A DNA stretch of 64,000 bases from Oopsacas minuta. Taxonomy: Eukaryota; Porifera; Hexactinellida; Lyssacinosida; Leucopsacidae. This document shows, in pieces, positions 10,595 to 20,454 of this stretch; position 1 is the first letter of the stretch; every line of letters starts with the position of its first letter. The position numbers and the translations under genes are program-made. Location: contig JAKMXF010000066.1 of NCBI GenBank assembly GCA_024704765.1, forward strand, positions 124,001 through 188,000, written 5' to 3'. A model generated the notes under the pieces. That model did not search any database. It saw only the letters and a program-made list of their open reading frames with translations, and was not told the DNA's origin.

Positions 10595-11638
10595 ATGCTA
10601 TCATATATCACTGATTTCACAGAGTTTGAAAGGGGTTACTTTTGGCTGAATTGTGACAAACCAACAACTCTGTGTAAAATAGCAGTTTGTCTAAGGAGTG
10701 AAAATGAAGATAAAGTATTGAGTACAAGATACTCAAAACCTCATGAAAAGGAACATGCTGAATTAACAGCACTTACATATGTAGTAGAAGAATTAGACAC
10801 AAAACTACGTTTTATCCCACTAGACAATTCTGCAGTGTTAGATGTTATTATGCGGATTAATAATAGTCCATGCGCCAGATGTCAAGATCCACTCATAGAA
10901 CTTTTGTTGGAAATCAAGAACATGATTCCTCGAGTACATTTTAGACTAATTATGTTTTTCTCAAATCTGTATAACAAGAGTGATAAAGGAATCGAACAGT
11001 TTTGCGATTGGATCATGGAATTGGTTGAAAATAAAATTGTTGTCATTGTTTGTCCACTTGTTGTCTATAAAATGGTTGAGAAACCTGAAGATTTTCCAAA
11101 ATCTCAGGTTCATGAAATGGTTGAATTCGGTAGGGATTGTATTGACAATTTCAGGGAATTACTGTCCGATATTGAAGATCGAGAAGGTTCATTTCATGTC
11201 TCGATAAGTCACCAATTCTTTCGAAAAGATTATCAAGTTTACATGAGATTATTTAGTTGGGATGATCCTCATTTTTTCTCGATATATCCAAAAGGTGTGT
11301 CTATTCACCTTTCTAAACTAACGATAAATCCTGAGTTCTACCATCATAAAGCAAAACCACGGAAAGGTTTCCAAACTAATATAGCTGCAACTCAAAGCTA
11401 CACTATCCCCACTGAAACTTACAATAAACCTGACCAAAGCTCTGCAGAACCTTCCCAAAAATCCTACAAGAAACAAGTTCAGAGCTTTAAAAAGCAAAAA
11501 TTTTATAAATACAAGAAAACTCAGAGCTCCAAAGTAGCTTCAGCTGCACCAGCTTCTGCAGGTGTTTACAAGAAAGATAAGATTGCCTCATCAACAGCAC
11601 GGTACATGCCTGCGAAGAAAGCCAAATATGATAACTAA
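10595..11638 (+). CDS. AID/APOBEC-like cytidine deaminase with basic C-terminal tail
   Basis: 347 residues, single exon. The zinc-deaminase signature is complete: H54-A-E56 (zinc ligand and proton-shuttle Glu) and P92-C93-x-x-C96 within NNSPCARCQ. Spacing and the following long helical segment fit the AID/APOBEC-like clade of nucleic-acid cytosine deaminases rather than free-nucleoside deaminases. Residues about 10-250 form the domain, ending in the SWDDPHFFSIYP segment shared with its neighbour. Residues about 255-347 are a low-complexity Lys/Ser/Gln/Tyr tail ending AKKAKYDN, likely nucleic-acid binding or nuclear targeting. Invertebrate family members are proposed to act in innate immunity against viruses or transposons; that role is inferred here. 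It lies tail-to-tail with a paralogue. Confidence 0.82.
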   Translation: MLSYITDFTEFERGYFWLNCDKPTTLCKIAVCLRSENEDKVLSTRYSKPHEKEHAELTALTYVVEELDTKLRFIPLDNSAVLDVIMRINNSPCARCQDPLIELLLEIKNMIPRVHFRLIMFFSNLYNKSDKGIEQFCDWIMELVENKIVVIVCPLVVYKMVEKPEDFPKSQVHEMVEFGRDCIDNFRELLSDIEDREGSFHVSISHQFFRKDYQVYMRLFSWDDPHFFSIYPKGVSIHLSKLTINPEFYHHKAKPRKGFQTNIAATQSYTIPTETYNKPDQSSAEPSQKSYKKQVQSFKKQKFYKYKKTQSSKVASAAPASAGVYKKDKIASSTARYMPAKKAKYDN

Positions 11639-12134
11639 ATAAATATTACATATAATTTGCTACTACTAGCTCTATTTAGTAATTCCTAAGTTTCACTTAC
11701 CTTTTCTACTAACGTATAACTTTTCGAATTGAAACTCTGTTTCTCTCTTATATTATTTAAATATATTTATCAATTATTTATTGTTTTCATGTTATTATTT
11801 ATTGATGTGTGTATTAAATAAGATTCTTCTTATTAGAGATTCCTTATATATACTGAGCTATAGTATAGTGTAGGTTTTTGTAATACAAAAACCACATAGC
11901 CTCATTCGAAAAGGTGACGTTCATTAATCCGAAGAAATGGCCTTTCCTCGAAGATAGAAAAACTAATACAAAAAAGCTGTACTAGTATATCTGAGCCATT
12001 CATATAAGTTTTCACTAAAGTAAATGATTTGAAATTTTAATATTGGGAATCATATACTATTAATAAGCTTCAAAAGCACATAATAAATAAGTAAAAAATA
12101 GTCAAGTTTTTGGTAGCTCTAAATAGTTACTTAT
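11639..12134. other. Convergent intergenic spacer between deaminase paralogues
   Basis: About 500 bp of AT-rich DNA separates the stop codons of two convergent genes. Several AATAAA-like sequences occur on both strands, as expected for shared 3' ends. No gene or obvious repeat is visible. Confidence 0.5.
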
Positions 12135-12866
12135 TTAATCAAAATAATTTGGGAATATTGAAATATAATGTGGGTTATCCCATGTATGTGACGCTTGGTG
12201 AATAGCATTTGTCTCAAAGAAAAATTCATGACTTGTCTTGATATTCCAACTACTGATTACATACTCGATTTTGTTCAATAGTTCCCTGAAGTCTTCTTTA
12301 AGTTTACTGTCCCAATAATGGCTGTCTTCTACATAAGAATATGTTAGATTCCTTCTTCTCGGTACCATTGCACATACAATAATAGGATATAGCCGGATGA
12401 TCACTCCCGATTTGACTAATTTTATAATCCAGTTGCTGTATTCTTTTAGTGCTTGTTCATAGTCTAAATGGCCAAGATAGAAATGCGAGAAAAAAAGATT
12501 AAGAAAAATCAATTCTCCACGCAATAAACCTTGGATTTGAGAAATTATTTGATATATATAACTTTGACAGTCGATACATGAACTGTTATTTAGTTTGATG
12601 CTTAGATGGAACTCAGTATTTCCTGTAACAGGTAATCTACCTAAAGAATGTAATCTCTCTACTCTGCTGTATATGTGATCAAGTACAAATTCTTCAGCAT
12701 GAATATGTTGATCTGGATCATTGAGAGATGATTGAAAAATGGTCGTTGTATTCCCATAATTGATAATGTGTAAAGACATCCTACATACAGTCATTCGAGG
12801 CGGTTCTGATATTTGCCAGTAACAATCACATTCGAAATCGGTGAAATTCCTGATAAACTCGAACAT
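12135..12866 (-). CDS. AID/APOBEC-like cytidine deaminase, tail-less paralogue with S-C-x-x-C motif
   Basis: 243 residues, single exon. It has H56-A-E58 and C97-x-x-C100 in NNSSCIDCQ, so all zinc ligands and the catalytic Glu are kept, but the proline normally preceding the first Cys is Ser96. It is collinear with the plus-strand neighbour: the same TDFE start, an NNS-CxxCQ core, the FRELL..IE helix, and the C-terminal TWDNPHYISIFPN segment. It stops where the neighbour's basic tail would begin. The two are diverged paralogues in inverted orientation. The substrate cannot be predicted; activity is plausible because the metal site is intact. Confidence 0.78.
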   Translation of the reverse strand: MFEFIRNFTDFECDCYWQISEPPRMTVCRMSLHIINYGNTTTIFQSSLNDPDQHIHAEEFVLDHIYSRVERLHSLGRLPVTGNTEFHLSIKLNNSSCIDCQSYIYQIISQIQGLLRGELIFLNLFFSHFYLGHLDYEQALKEYSNWIIKLVKSGVIIRLYPIIVCAMVPRRRNLTYSYVEDSHYWDSKLKEDFRELLNKIEYVISSWNIKTSHEFFFETNAIHQASHTWDNPHYISIFPNYFD

Positions 12867-12909
12867 TATCTTTGCTATTAAACTAAAATAAAAGATATTA
12901 TGTTGTTTA

Positions 12910-13068
12910 GGGGCCGTTCAAACGTTACGTAACGCTACAAGGGGAGGTTGGTGGTATGCGACGTGTGACAGCCCCATTCTTTTGTATTACAAAACGGTGA
13001 AAAGGAGGGACACAGAGAAGGGGGTAAACATTTAAGGAATTTTGCGCTATGTACGTTTGAACAGCCCC
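12910..13068. mobile_element. PIF/Harbinger-type MITE, 159 bp, TTA duplication
   Basis: The ends GGGGCCGTTCAAACGT and ACGTTTGAACAGCCCC are inverted copies, with TTA on each side (12907-12909, 13069-13071). It lies just upstream of the minus-strand deaminase. Non-coding. Confidence 0.8.
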
Positions 13069-13199
13069 TTAATATTTTAACAAAATCACATACAAAATGT
13101 TAGCACATGGGTCGTATTCTTCCGTTGAGACATCTTTTTAATATTCTGCAATACAGTCTTCGGTCCCGGCCCGACGCAGACTCAAGACTTTATTATAAC

Positions 13200-13335
13200 A
13201 CTATCACCAAATCCAACCTTGAGTAATGTAATTGAAAAGTAATTGTACGTAATTGTAACATGTGAAAAGATTTAGTAATGAAATTGTAATTGTAACGGAG
13301 AAGATGATGTAATATTCATTGTAACGAGCCTTTGG
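13200..13335. repeat. TAATTGTAA-rich low-complexity repeat
   Basis: Reiterated gtaattgtaa units form a low-complexity block. The complementary tacaattacaatta array is found at 48840-49235. Probably the interior of a decayed MITE family. Confidence 0.45.
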
Positions 13336-13479
13336 TTAGTCGCTTCGCTATGAACTCGCGCTATGCGCCATATGGTATACTTTTTGTTCCAAATTGGCGG
13401 TCCCTATGGGGCCGTATTTAGGCAAATTAGATTTAGTTAATTTCATTATATCATAAAAAATATTAAATTTACATATGAG

Positions 13480-13620
13480 AAACTTGAAAATTCGGATTCA
13501 GCGTACTGGATTACTCCTGTGTAGCCGTTTAGAGCAAACCTGTACGTATATTTTGAGATTTGGCTGATTTGTTTACTTTATATTCATAGATCAACAATAA
13601 ATTTATAGTGTGGCCATGTA
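13480..13620 (-). repeat. Fragment of Helitron-like repeat R1
   Basis: It matches the R1 copies at 2090 and (inverted) 43560: the attcggattcagcgtac segment, the cgtacgtatatttt-like segment, then the ttgtttactttatattcata segment. Confidence 0.5.
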
Positions 13621-13716
13621 CATGTGCATCCAGTAGGGGCTTATCAAATATTTTGATTGCTATATATGTACACCCTCGCTAATCCGAACAGCACTGCTAA
13701 ATTATGTAATATTGTA

Positions 13717-13797
13717 CAGTAGACTCCGTTTAATAGAGCCGCCGGTTAATCGGGTCACTGCCAGAAATAGAACCATACAAAAAGTGCATATATACTC
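13717..13797. mobile_element. Truncated copy of the 4658 MITE family
   Basis: It starts CAGTAGACTCCGTTTAATAG after TA and follows the 4658-4826 element for about 80 bp (ggttaatcgggtcact, agaaccatacaaa). The right end is missing. Confidence 0.65.
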
Positions 13798-14578
13798 TGC
13801 GGCATAGGTTTGCTAAATCTTCTTTGAGTTGTGATATCGTCGCCTGTAAATTAGAGTCTGCAGCCCTACAAACTTATTTGTTTGAAACACAATTCCATTA
13901 GGTAGTATCAGGTCTATTTTTACAAAATTTGATATTGGGGAAGGTTTTATTTGCAATAGCAGACTAGCTCAGGGATGCGGGTATACCTATTTAATATCTC
14001 CTTGATTCCACACCAGTATATTGGCATTTTATTAGCTCGAAAATCGGATACGATAGTATACTTTAGGAACATCGCGATTTAATTTACCTTCTTCTAATTT
14101 TCCAGCTAAAATATATGTTTCTTCAATAATACAAAATAAATAATCAATTAGTCAATAGTCTCTCATGCTAATAGTCTAGTCCGGCGGCAAAAATTCCGCT
14201 ATTCTTCTAACTAATCAGGAATATCAGTAATAGTTTGAGTAATATTGCTCAAAAATCTTTTGAAATTTGTATGTCCATTATTGATGTGGTTCAACACTTG
14301 TTGAAAATTAACAATTAACAAGTCAGTGGGTTCAATTATAACTTGAGTATTTTGGAAATTTCCCAAATTAACTTTCTAGCAATGATTTGTCAGATATGTG
14401 AATATTACATAATATCTTTTACCAGAGTAAAATGATAACATTTCTTATAATTAGCATAAATAATGGTTCATGAACTACATCTGATTCTATGAATATTAAA
14501 ATTAATGGTTTTCATACTAACTTTAACGGTATTTAAAGGACATCAATATATTTCCAGTATAATATCAGTATCAGTAAA

Positions 14579-15637
14579 ATGCCTTTCTTGATGCTCTTAG
14601 TCGAATTGTCTCCCGTCATAGTAATACCATATATGGTCATGTTACTGTTCATTGTTTGCTATTTGGCTTATCGTAAATACAAAATTAGAATTCAAATCAG
14701 AAATGTCCCATCTTCAACAATTCTACCAGTTGACCTTGCAAAAGTTAAGAAGAATCTGGAGATAGATAATTTAGTGTATACATTCCTCTTAATCTTAGCT
14801 GTATTAGAATTATCATGCAGTGTAAGTTCAGGGATAGATGCGGTCTGTCAATTAGACCTAAAGAGATCTAACAAATCATCATCTAGTCAAATTGTCGTCA
14901 CAAATTATCGTCAAATTATCTTGGTAATTGCCTTAATATTCCCGGGTCTGGTAATTACTGTAACATCTTTACTTTTGATCATATTAAGGAGAGTATATTT
15001 AAATATTCCATATAAAAATTGGATCAAAGGCTATTTATTGTATATTCTACTCAGATCATGTCTAATATTAATACTAAGTTGTATTACCTTTACCTTAGGC
15101 TTTGCAAAGATTATATCATTCCTGTTCAACATCCTTGATTTCTATATCTACTTTTCTAGCAATCACAAATTCTATCTTTTATTGAAAGGTAGAAGAGAAG
15201 AATCTCGTTTACATTATACACGGAATGACTATCGAAAGAAACGTCGAATTGTCAAACAATATAAGTATGCTCAAATCTTCACTACTACCATATTTTTACT
15301 GTATTTGGTTTGTGGATATTTATTGTCAGTCGATTCAGTGTTTAGTATCTTAATTTACCGAAATACTTTATTGGACATTTTGTCTTTAAGCTTGGGTAAC
15401 ACAATCTCTACTTCATATATTGATATCATTTTCTTAATAAGAATCACATTGACATTTATTGAATACATCGTAGTAATGACGGCTGAAATAATGCTAGCAT
15501 TTGTGTATTTATTTGTTTGTGTTGGTATTGTGTACAAGATTATCAGAGATCAATATAAATACAAATATATAAACGATTGGCTGACGAAACCGTTAATGGT
15601 AAGGTACAGAGAAACATTAGCTTACCCGTCATTATAA
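14579..15637 (+). CDS. Orphan multi-pass membrane protein
   Basis: 352 residues, single exon. About seven or eight hydrophobic segments are visible, at roughly residues 5-30, 64-86, 110-136, 150-172, 176-196, 236-252, 280-300 and 304-325. Short basic loops (RKYKIRIQ, GRREESRLHYTRNDYRKKRR, RDQYKYKY) give a positive-inside pattern. A seven-TM receptor is conceivable, but I see no DRY, NPxxY or other GPCR motif and no transporter signature. The family is not recognised. The start is the first ATG, following an AT-rich leader. Confidence 0.65.
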   Translation: MPFLMLLVELSPVIVIPYMVMLLFIVCYLAYRKYKIRIQIRNVPSSTILPVDLAKVKKNLEIDNLVYTFLLILAVLELSCSVSSGIDAVCQLDLKRSNKSSSSQIVVTNYRQIILVIALIFPGLVITVTSLLLIILRRVYLNIPYKNWIKGYLLYILLRSCLILILSCITFTLGFAKIISFLFNILDFYIYFSSNHKFYLLLKGRREESRLHYTRNDYRKKRRIVKQYKYAQIFTTTIFLLYLVCGYLLSVDSVFSILIYRNTLLDILSLSLGNTISTSYIDIIFLIRITLTFIEYIVVMTAEIMLAFVYLFVCVGIVYKIIRDQYKYKYINDWLTKPLMVRYRETLAYPSL

Positions 15638-16320
15638 CCAGAGACCAGAATTCATTCAAGCAATTTGATGTAATATAGTATGTTAATTTGTATATGCCAA
15701 ATATGATTATTTTGTAAATTTGATGTGTACATCTCATATTAAAGTGAATCTGATAGTAATCTGTTCCAGGGGGTGATATTATCGGGACGGAAGGTACCAC
15801 GAGCGCCATCACAAATATTTGCTAATCGATCAATTCCCAAGTCTCGGGGTTTTTCAGAGAAGGTTGAAACTCACACAATACCTTGAATCGATCGAGTACT
15901 CTGTCTCGGCCGATCCTCGCCGATTTGGCCGAGGATTTAATATTCCCTTAATTCATGGTATAATAATAACACAATCATCAATGTTTATAGAGTTGGATTT
16001 CTATTATTGTTACGTCATATAATTAGTGAGAATAAAGAGGATGATCCAAATGCATAGAGTAAAGCCATGTATTCATCACTGTCTTACAATTTATCATAGT
16101 CGCTATCAACATTTCCGTGCTGAAGGTTTGCAATAGCACAAAGTGGAAATATTGTGATTAATAGCATACACTACCATTGAGGGAATATTTTGCTCACAAA
16201 TTCAGTATTTTTCACCAAATAGGAACTCGTCCGTAAATTGACCTCAGCTCGGCCGAATTACTGAACTCGGTCGATTGATGCACGATACTCCATTCAGATT
16301 TGATATATGCGATCACTATA

Positions 16321-16370
16321 CAGTGGTAGCTCGTTAATGCGAATGGTTCAGACGAACAATTATTTGCACA
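16321..16370. mobile_element. Solo terminal fragment of a mariner/pogo-type element
   Basis: The sequence CAGTGGTAGCTCGTTAATGC directly after TA resembles a pogo/Tigger terminus. No matching inverted end is seen nearby, so it is a broken copy. Confidence 0.35.
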
Positions 16371-16427
16371 AATCTGCTCGCTACAAGAAGAACGTATAAT
16401 TAGTAATTATTTATTTATTTACTTCCG

Positions 16428-16742
16428 CAGGGCTGTATCAATTCTTTTTGAGTTGGCAAAATAGCTTTTTTTGTCTACCAACTCATTCAGCTCATTCAAA
16501 ATAATGTGTGTTGATTTTACCAACTCATTTTTATAACTGATGTATTAGTGAGTTTAAAATATTATAGCTGATGCATTGTTGTTTTGTTTGGAGCAAAATA
16601 CATTGTTACATCGTTTCCCTAGATGATTTCCAATTCTTGGAACAGATAATGTACCTACTTTTCATACCTCCAAGCCCGATTTGCTTTGTCAACTCATTCA
16701 ATTCATTCAATTTATTCAAGAAAATGAGTTGATAACAACCCA
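16428..16742 (-). mobile_element. hAT-like MITE, diverged copy
   Basis: It begins CAGGGCTGTATCAATTC and contains ccaactcattcagctcattc, an atgatttccaattcttggaacagat block and a gaaaatgagttgat end. It is the reverse-oriented relative of the better preserved element at 38478-38836. Confidence 0.65.
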
Positions 16743-16834
16743 AAATTTATTTAATTGATCGATTGATTATTTATTATTAATTAATTTTTATTATTTATTT
16801 ATGAAATAATAATTTGATATACATAGTTAACTGT

Positions 16835-17015
16835 CGATACAAGTTGGTCATTTGAGGGAAACTTCGTCACAAATTTTGAACAAGACAACAGGGCATTGCA
16901 GTAGAGCTTCTCTACCCACATGGACTCTGTACAGACTATAACTGAGACGTGTTTGTAATTGATACCGTAGTAAGAATAACACAGTATGTATTTCCTTAGA
17001 AGAACTTAAATTACA
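16835..17015 (+). pseudogene. Decayed NHL-repeat gene fragment
   Basis: Two blocks match the intact NHL gene just downstream: one like 17350-17400 (catttgagggaaacttcgtc) and one like 17560-17630 (gactataac-gagacgtgt and agaagaacttaaatt). Intervening sequence is deleted and frames are broken. It is a partial duplicate lying head-on to its parent. Confidence 0.75.
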
Positions 17016-17141
17016 TAACTTCACCAAGTGATTACCTTAGCAACCATCGACCTCAATTGGTATTCTCCAAAAGGAGTATATAAAATGGAGTCTGTATTAG
17101 TAATTAATTCAAACTGGTAACAAACTAAACTCCAATAAACA

Positions 17142-18023
17142 ATGGCGATAAACGAATCAAAGAATTCAAAAGCTACTCGTAAGTATGTTGAAGTGGAAGA
17201 ATGGGTACTGAACTATTCTCTCAAGAAGCAGCCTGTCATAGCTGTAGGGAAGAAAGGGAGAGCTAACAACGAACTATATGATGCTAGAGGTCTAGCTATA
17301 TATGACCCTTATCAGCTGGTATACATAGCTAATTTGGGTCACTGTTGTATACAAGTTGTTACATTTGAGGGAAACTTCGTCACTAATTTTGGGCAAGACA
17401 TACTCAAGGACCCATGTGGTATAGCAGTAACAGAGGATCATGTCTTCGTTACGGACCTTTCTCATAATGCTTTGTTCCAATTCTGTGATTTCAAGCTAGC
17501 GAGGGCTGGTCTCAAAGGATCAGCAGAGGGAAAGTTATGCCGTCCGCGTGGACTTTGTAAAGACTATAACGGAGACGTGTATGTAGCTGATAGTAACAAT
17601 AACAGAGTTTCTGTTTTCTCAGAAGAACTTAAATTCTTAAATAGTTTGGGTACTCAAGAGCTAAGGTTTCCTGTAGATGTAAAAGTAATTCTAAACAGCA
17701 TCCTAGTGCTAGACTGGAACCCACATTGTGTCCACTTCTACTCGAGAAGCGGACACCTGATAAACTCATGCATTTCTCAAGAGATGCATGGGATGGTATG
17801 GTATCCATACTTCTTCTGTTTGGATCCAGCAGGGAATATTCTCATTACCGATTATTACCGTCACGATATCAAGATACTCTCTCCCTCAGGAGAACTAATC
17901 CACACCATAGGGAAGAAAGGATATAGAAGAGGGGAATTAATTTATCCATTGGGTATTTGTATTTCACAATTAGGAACAATTTTTGTTCTATCTAATAAGG
18001 ATAATGTTTTACAAATATTCTAG
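17142..18023 (+). CDS. NHL-repeat beta-propeller protein
   Basis: 293 residues, single exon. About five or six NHL repeats run from residue 30 to the end, recognisable from the recurring G-L-.-(Y/V)A(D/N)...N.R(V/I).(V/I)F pattern, for example GDVYVADSNNNRVSVF and NILITDYYRHDIKIL. There is no RING, B-box or coiled coil, so this is a propeller-only protein, unlike TRIM-NHL E3 ligases. NHL propellers bind RNA or protein. It resembles the C-terminal half of the duplicated genes at 24.6 and 26.7 kb but is diverged. Cytosolic location is inferred because no signal peptide is seen. Confidence 0.85.
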   Translation: MAINESKNSKATRKYVEVEEWVLNYSLKKQPVIAVGKKGRANNELYDARGLAIYDPYQLVYIANLGHCCIQVVTFEGNFVTNFGQDILKDPCGIAVTEDHVFVTDLSHNALFQFCDFKLARAGLKGSAEGKLCRPRGLCKDYNGDVYVADSNNNRVSVFSEELKFLNSLGTQELRFPVDVKVILNSILVLDWNPHCVHFYSRSGHLINSCISQEMHGMVWYPYFFCLDPAGNILITDYYRHDIKILSPSGELIHTIGKKGYRRGELIYPLGICISQLGTIFVLSNKDNVLQIF

Positions 18024-18089
18024 TTGATGTTTGTTGATAAAAAATGATAATTACACAATACTGCCTAAAAATTTGTATCTTCCAGTGTT

Positions 18090-18345
18090 CTTCGCTTGCT
18101 CATGCTGCATGGCTTGGCGAACACTTAGTTTTTGAGCTCGGCACTTCGTGCCTTGAATTTATTCAAAGGAACAACAATAATTAATTTACATATGATATGA
18201 ATAACTTGAAAGTGCGAAATTCGGAATCAGCGCGGGGTAGTGGATTACCACAGTAAACCGTTGAAACCAAGTTTCTGGGAGTATGGGACAACTGACAAAC
18301 ACACAAACAAACAGACAACAATTGCAATTTAATATTGTTTTGGAA
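18090..18345 (-). repeat. Helitron-like repeat R1 fragment with GC-rich hairpin end
   Basis: GC-rich motifs (ttcgcttgctc, ggcacttcgtgcc) at the left are followed by the attcggaatcagcg segment and an (acaaac)n leader in reverse. This is the same order as in the copy at 2090-3169 but internally deleted. Confidence 0.45.
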
Positions 18346-18547
18346 TATTTGAGGTGTACATATCATTATTAAACGATATTTATAATATAATTTGTGTTAA
18401 TAAATACAATTTATTAGACAATATTAATAGCCATTAGCCAATTCCTCGATCTAACATCAAACTAGAGTGATTCTAACTTCTAACATTTTAAACCCCTTAG
18501 TAAAACAATACACAACAGAATTAATATAATGATCATAATATAATTCA

Positions 18548-18943
18548 GGGATGTGGAATAAGACCCAAAGCTGAAGTAGGAATAAGGCCTAAAACTACTA
18601 TTATAGCCATGGAATAGATATATTTTACATATTATGTGGTATCTCATATTTTGTACTCTTGAATTTATTGATGACTTTTCGTGGCATTAGCGTTGGATGT
18701 GGAGCCTGGGAGTTGGCCAGAACTTTCCTTGACGTCCGTACGTGTTGGCGAGTGTCTTTATAACTCACTAAGGATGTTATAGATTGAACATTTTCTTGGA
18801 TTATCTAACTAGATTGGCCTTATCGGAGAATATGAGCATTTCAGTACGCTATTTGGATAGCAGTTCTGAATTATTTCAGGTCTTATTCCTACATTGATTA
18901 TTTTGCGCCTTATATCTAGAATTAGCTCTTATTCCGATGGCCC
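18548..18943. mobile_element. Inverted-repeat element, MITE-like
   Basis: The left end carries gggatgtGGAATAAGAcc plus a second aggaataaggcc. The right end carries inverse ggtcttattcct and cTCTTATTCCgatggccc. The superfamily and target duplication are not resolved. Confidence 0.4.
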
Positions 18944-19044
18944 ATATAATTCGTGTAAATAATCATAATTTTGAATGTTAATTCTAATTAATAAATCACT
19001 TTCATAAGACTCCAAGAGTACCCAATCTACAAAATCAAATCACT

Positions 19045-20454
19045 CTAATCAGAAGCAGATATAGCTAGATATCCTATACTACTGTACTGTTTAGCTGCAG
19101 CTATTCTGTCAGGAGCTTGTAGTATCCCTCTACCTACTACCAGTAAGTCAGCAGCATTCTCTCTAACGGCCTGATCAGGATTTGTATACGTCTGCATCAA
19201 GTTATCACTATGTGCATCTATCCTAACACCTGGAGTTAGACACAATAGAGAGCTTGGCTTATTTCTTCCATCCTGACATATCAATCCTACCACACAGTCA
19301 CTATACTCCTTAGCTATCTCTACTGTAGCCTTCACGTAGTCAGCTGATATCAAATTCCTCTCACTACTCATCTCGGTAACCAACAAACAACCTCTCTTCT
19401 CTAAGCTTCCGGTAGATATTAGAACATTTCTAATAGCCATAACAGAACCAGGACCTGCTACAGTATGTACAGTTACGAGATCTGCCCAGTTCAGCAACTC
19501 ATACTGGTGTGTAACAGTATTACCTATGTCAGCTAGTTTCCTATCTTCAAGCAATAGGAAATTACTCTTCACAGCACAAGCTTGCAGTTCTTGTATGAAT
19601 GTAGGAGAGCTATGAAGATCCTTGAGAGAGTCAGTATGTAGCTTTAGCATACAAATGTAATCACCTAATTCACCACACAGCTGTAATACCTCTACACAAG
19701 TAGAAACATCAGCTGATAGAACTAGATTAGTCTTCTTGTCACTGATAATACCGGCTAATCTCTTAGCTACAGGATGTTTCAGCTCCTCTTTACGATGCTG
19801 CAATGTCTTTTTAACAATCTTCTTAGTAAGTGGTATAAAGCTAGATTGTTTGAAGAACAGTCTTACACTCTCTATCTGTTCAAGTGGAGCCTTCTTACAT
19901 TTCTCAATACAATCTAGAATAAGATCAATATTGAGTAGAGCATGTATTGTCATGTCCTGTTTTGATAAATTCTTAATTGCCCCTTGTTGTCTATCTAATA
20001 ACACAATTGTGTGAGAGACTATCAATCCAGCTTCTCTCAGATCATTCGCTACACCCATTACGCTACCTCCACTGCTTACAATGTCCTCTATCATGATACA
20101 ACGGTCTCCCTTCTTGTAGCTGCCCTCTATCTTCTTGCCGGTGCCATGAGACTTCACTTCCGGTCTGCACATTATCATGGGTATCAATTTTGATGTAGAA
20201 ATGACAGAACTTATTGGTAGGGCAGCTAGCGGTACTCCACACATAATATCGAATTCTCCCTGAAGTTCTCTGTCTATCATATCACCCAGCAATTCACAGG
20301 CCTCCTTCATAAGAGGAGGGTAGGAGACCAACAGGCGGAAGTCTACATACACTGGACTAACTGTACCGCTCTTTAGGGTGAATGAACCGAACTGGATTGC
20401 TCCAATATCGTAGATCTTGCAAATGAAGGTATTTAGTAGATCAGAACTAGACAT
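19045..20454 (-). CDS. UMPS: Uridine 5'-monophosphate synthase (OPRT-OMPDC fusion)
   Basis: 469 residues, close to the length of animal UMPS, single exon. Residues 1-210 are orotate phosphoribosyltransferase, with the PRPP-binding loop IMIEDIVSSGGSV at about 121-132. Residues about 215-465 are OMP decarboxylase, with the catalytic D-x-K-x-x-D array in LLEDRKLADIGNTV (D304, K306, D309). It performs the last two steps of de novo pyrimidine synthesis, orotate to OMP to UMP, in the cytosol. The OPRT-first fusion order is the one found in animals and plants. All key residues look intact. Confidence 0.95.
   Translation of the reverse strand: MSSSDLLNTFICKIYDIGAIQFGSFTLKSGTVSPVYVDFRLLVSYPPLMKEACELLGDMIDRELQGEFDIMCGVPLAALPISSVISTSKLIPMIMCRPEVKSHGTGKKIEGSYKKGDRCIMIEDIVSSGGSVMGVANDLREAGLIVSHTIVLLDRQQGAIKNLSKQDMTIHALLNIDLILDCIEKCKKAPLEQIESVRLFFKQSSFIPLTKKIVKKTLQHRKEELKHPVAKRLAGIISDKKTNLVLSADVSTCVEVLQLCGELGDYICMLKLHTDSLKDLHSSPTFIQELQACAVKSNFLLLEDRKLADIGNTVTHQYELLNWADLVTVHTVAGPGSVMAIRNVLISTGSLEKRGCLLVTEMSSERNLISADYVKATVEIAKEYSDCVVGLICQDGRNKPSSLLCLTPGVRIDAHSDNLMQTYTNPDQAVRENAADLLVVGRGILQAPDRIAAAKQYSSIGYLAISASD

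Noticed and set aside
15819-16022. Plus-strand 67-codon frame
   Set aside because: Low-complexity palindromic region (cggccgatcctcgccgat); no coding evidence.
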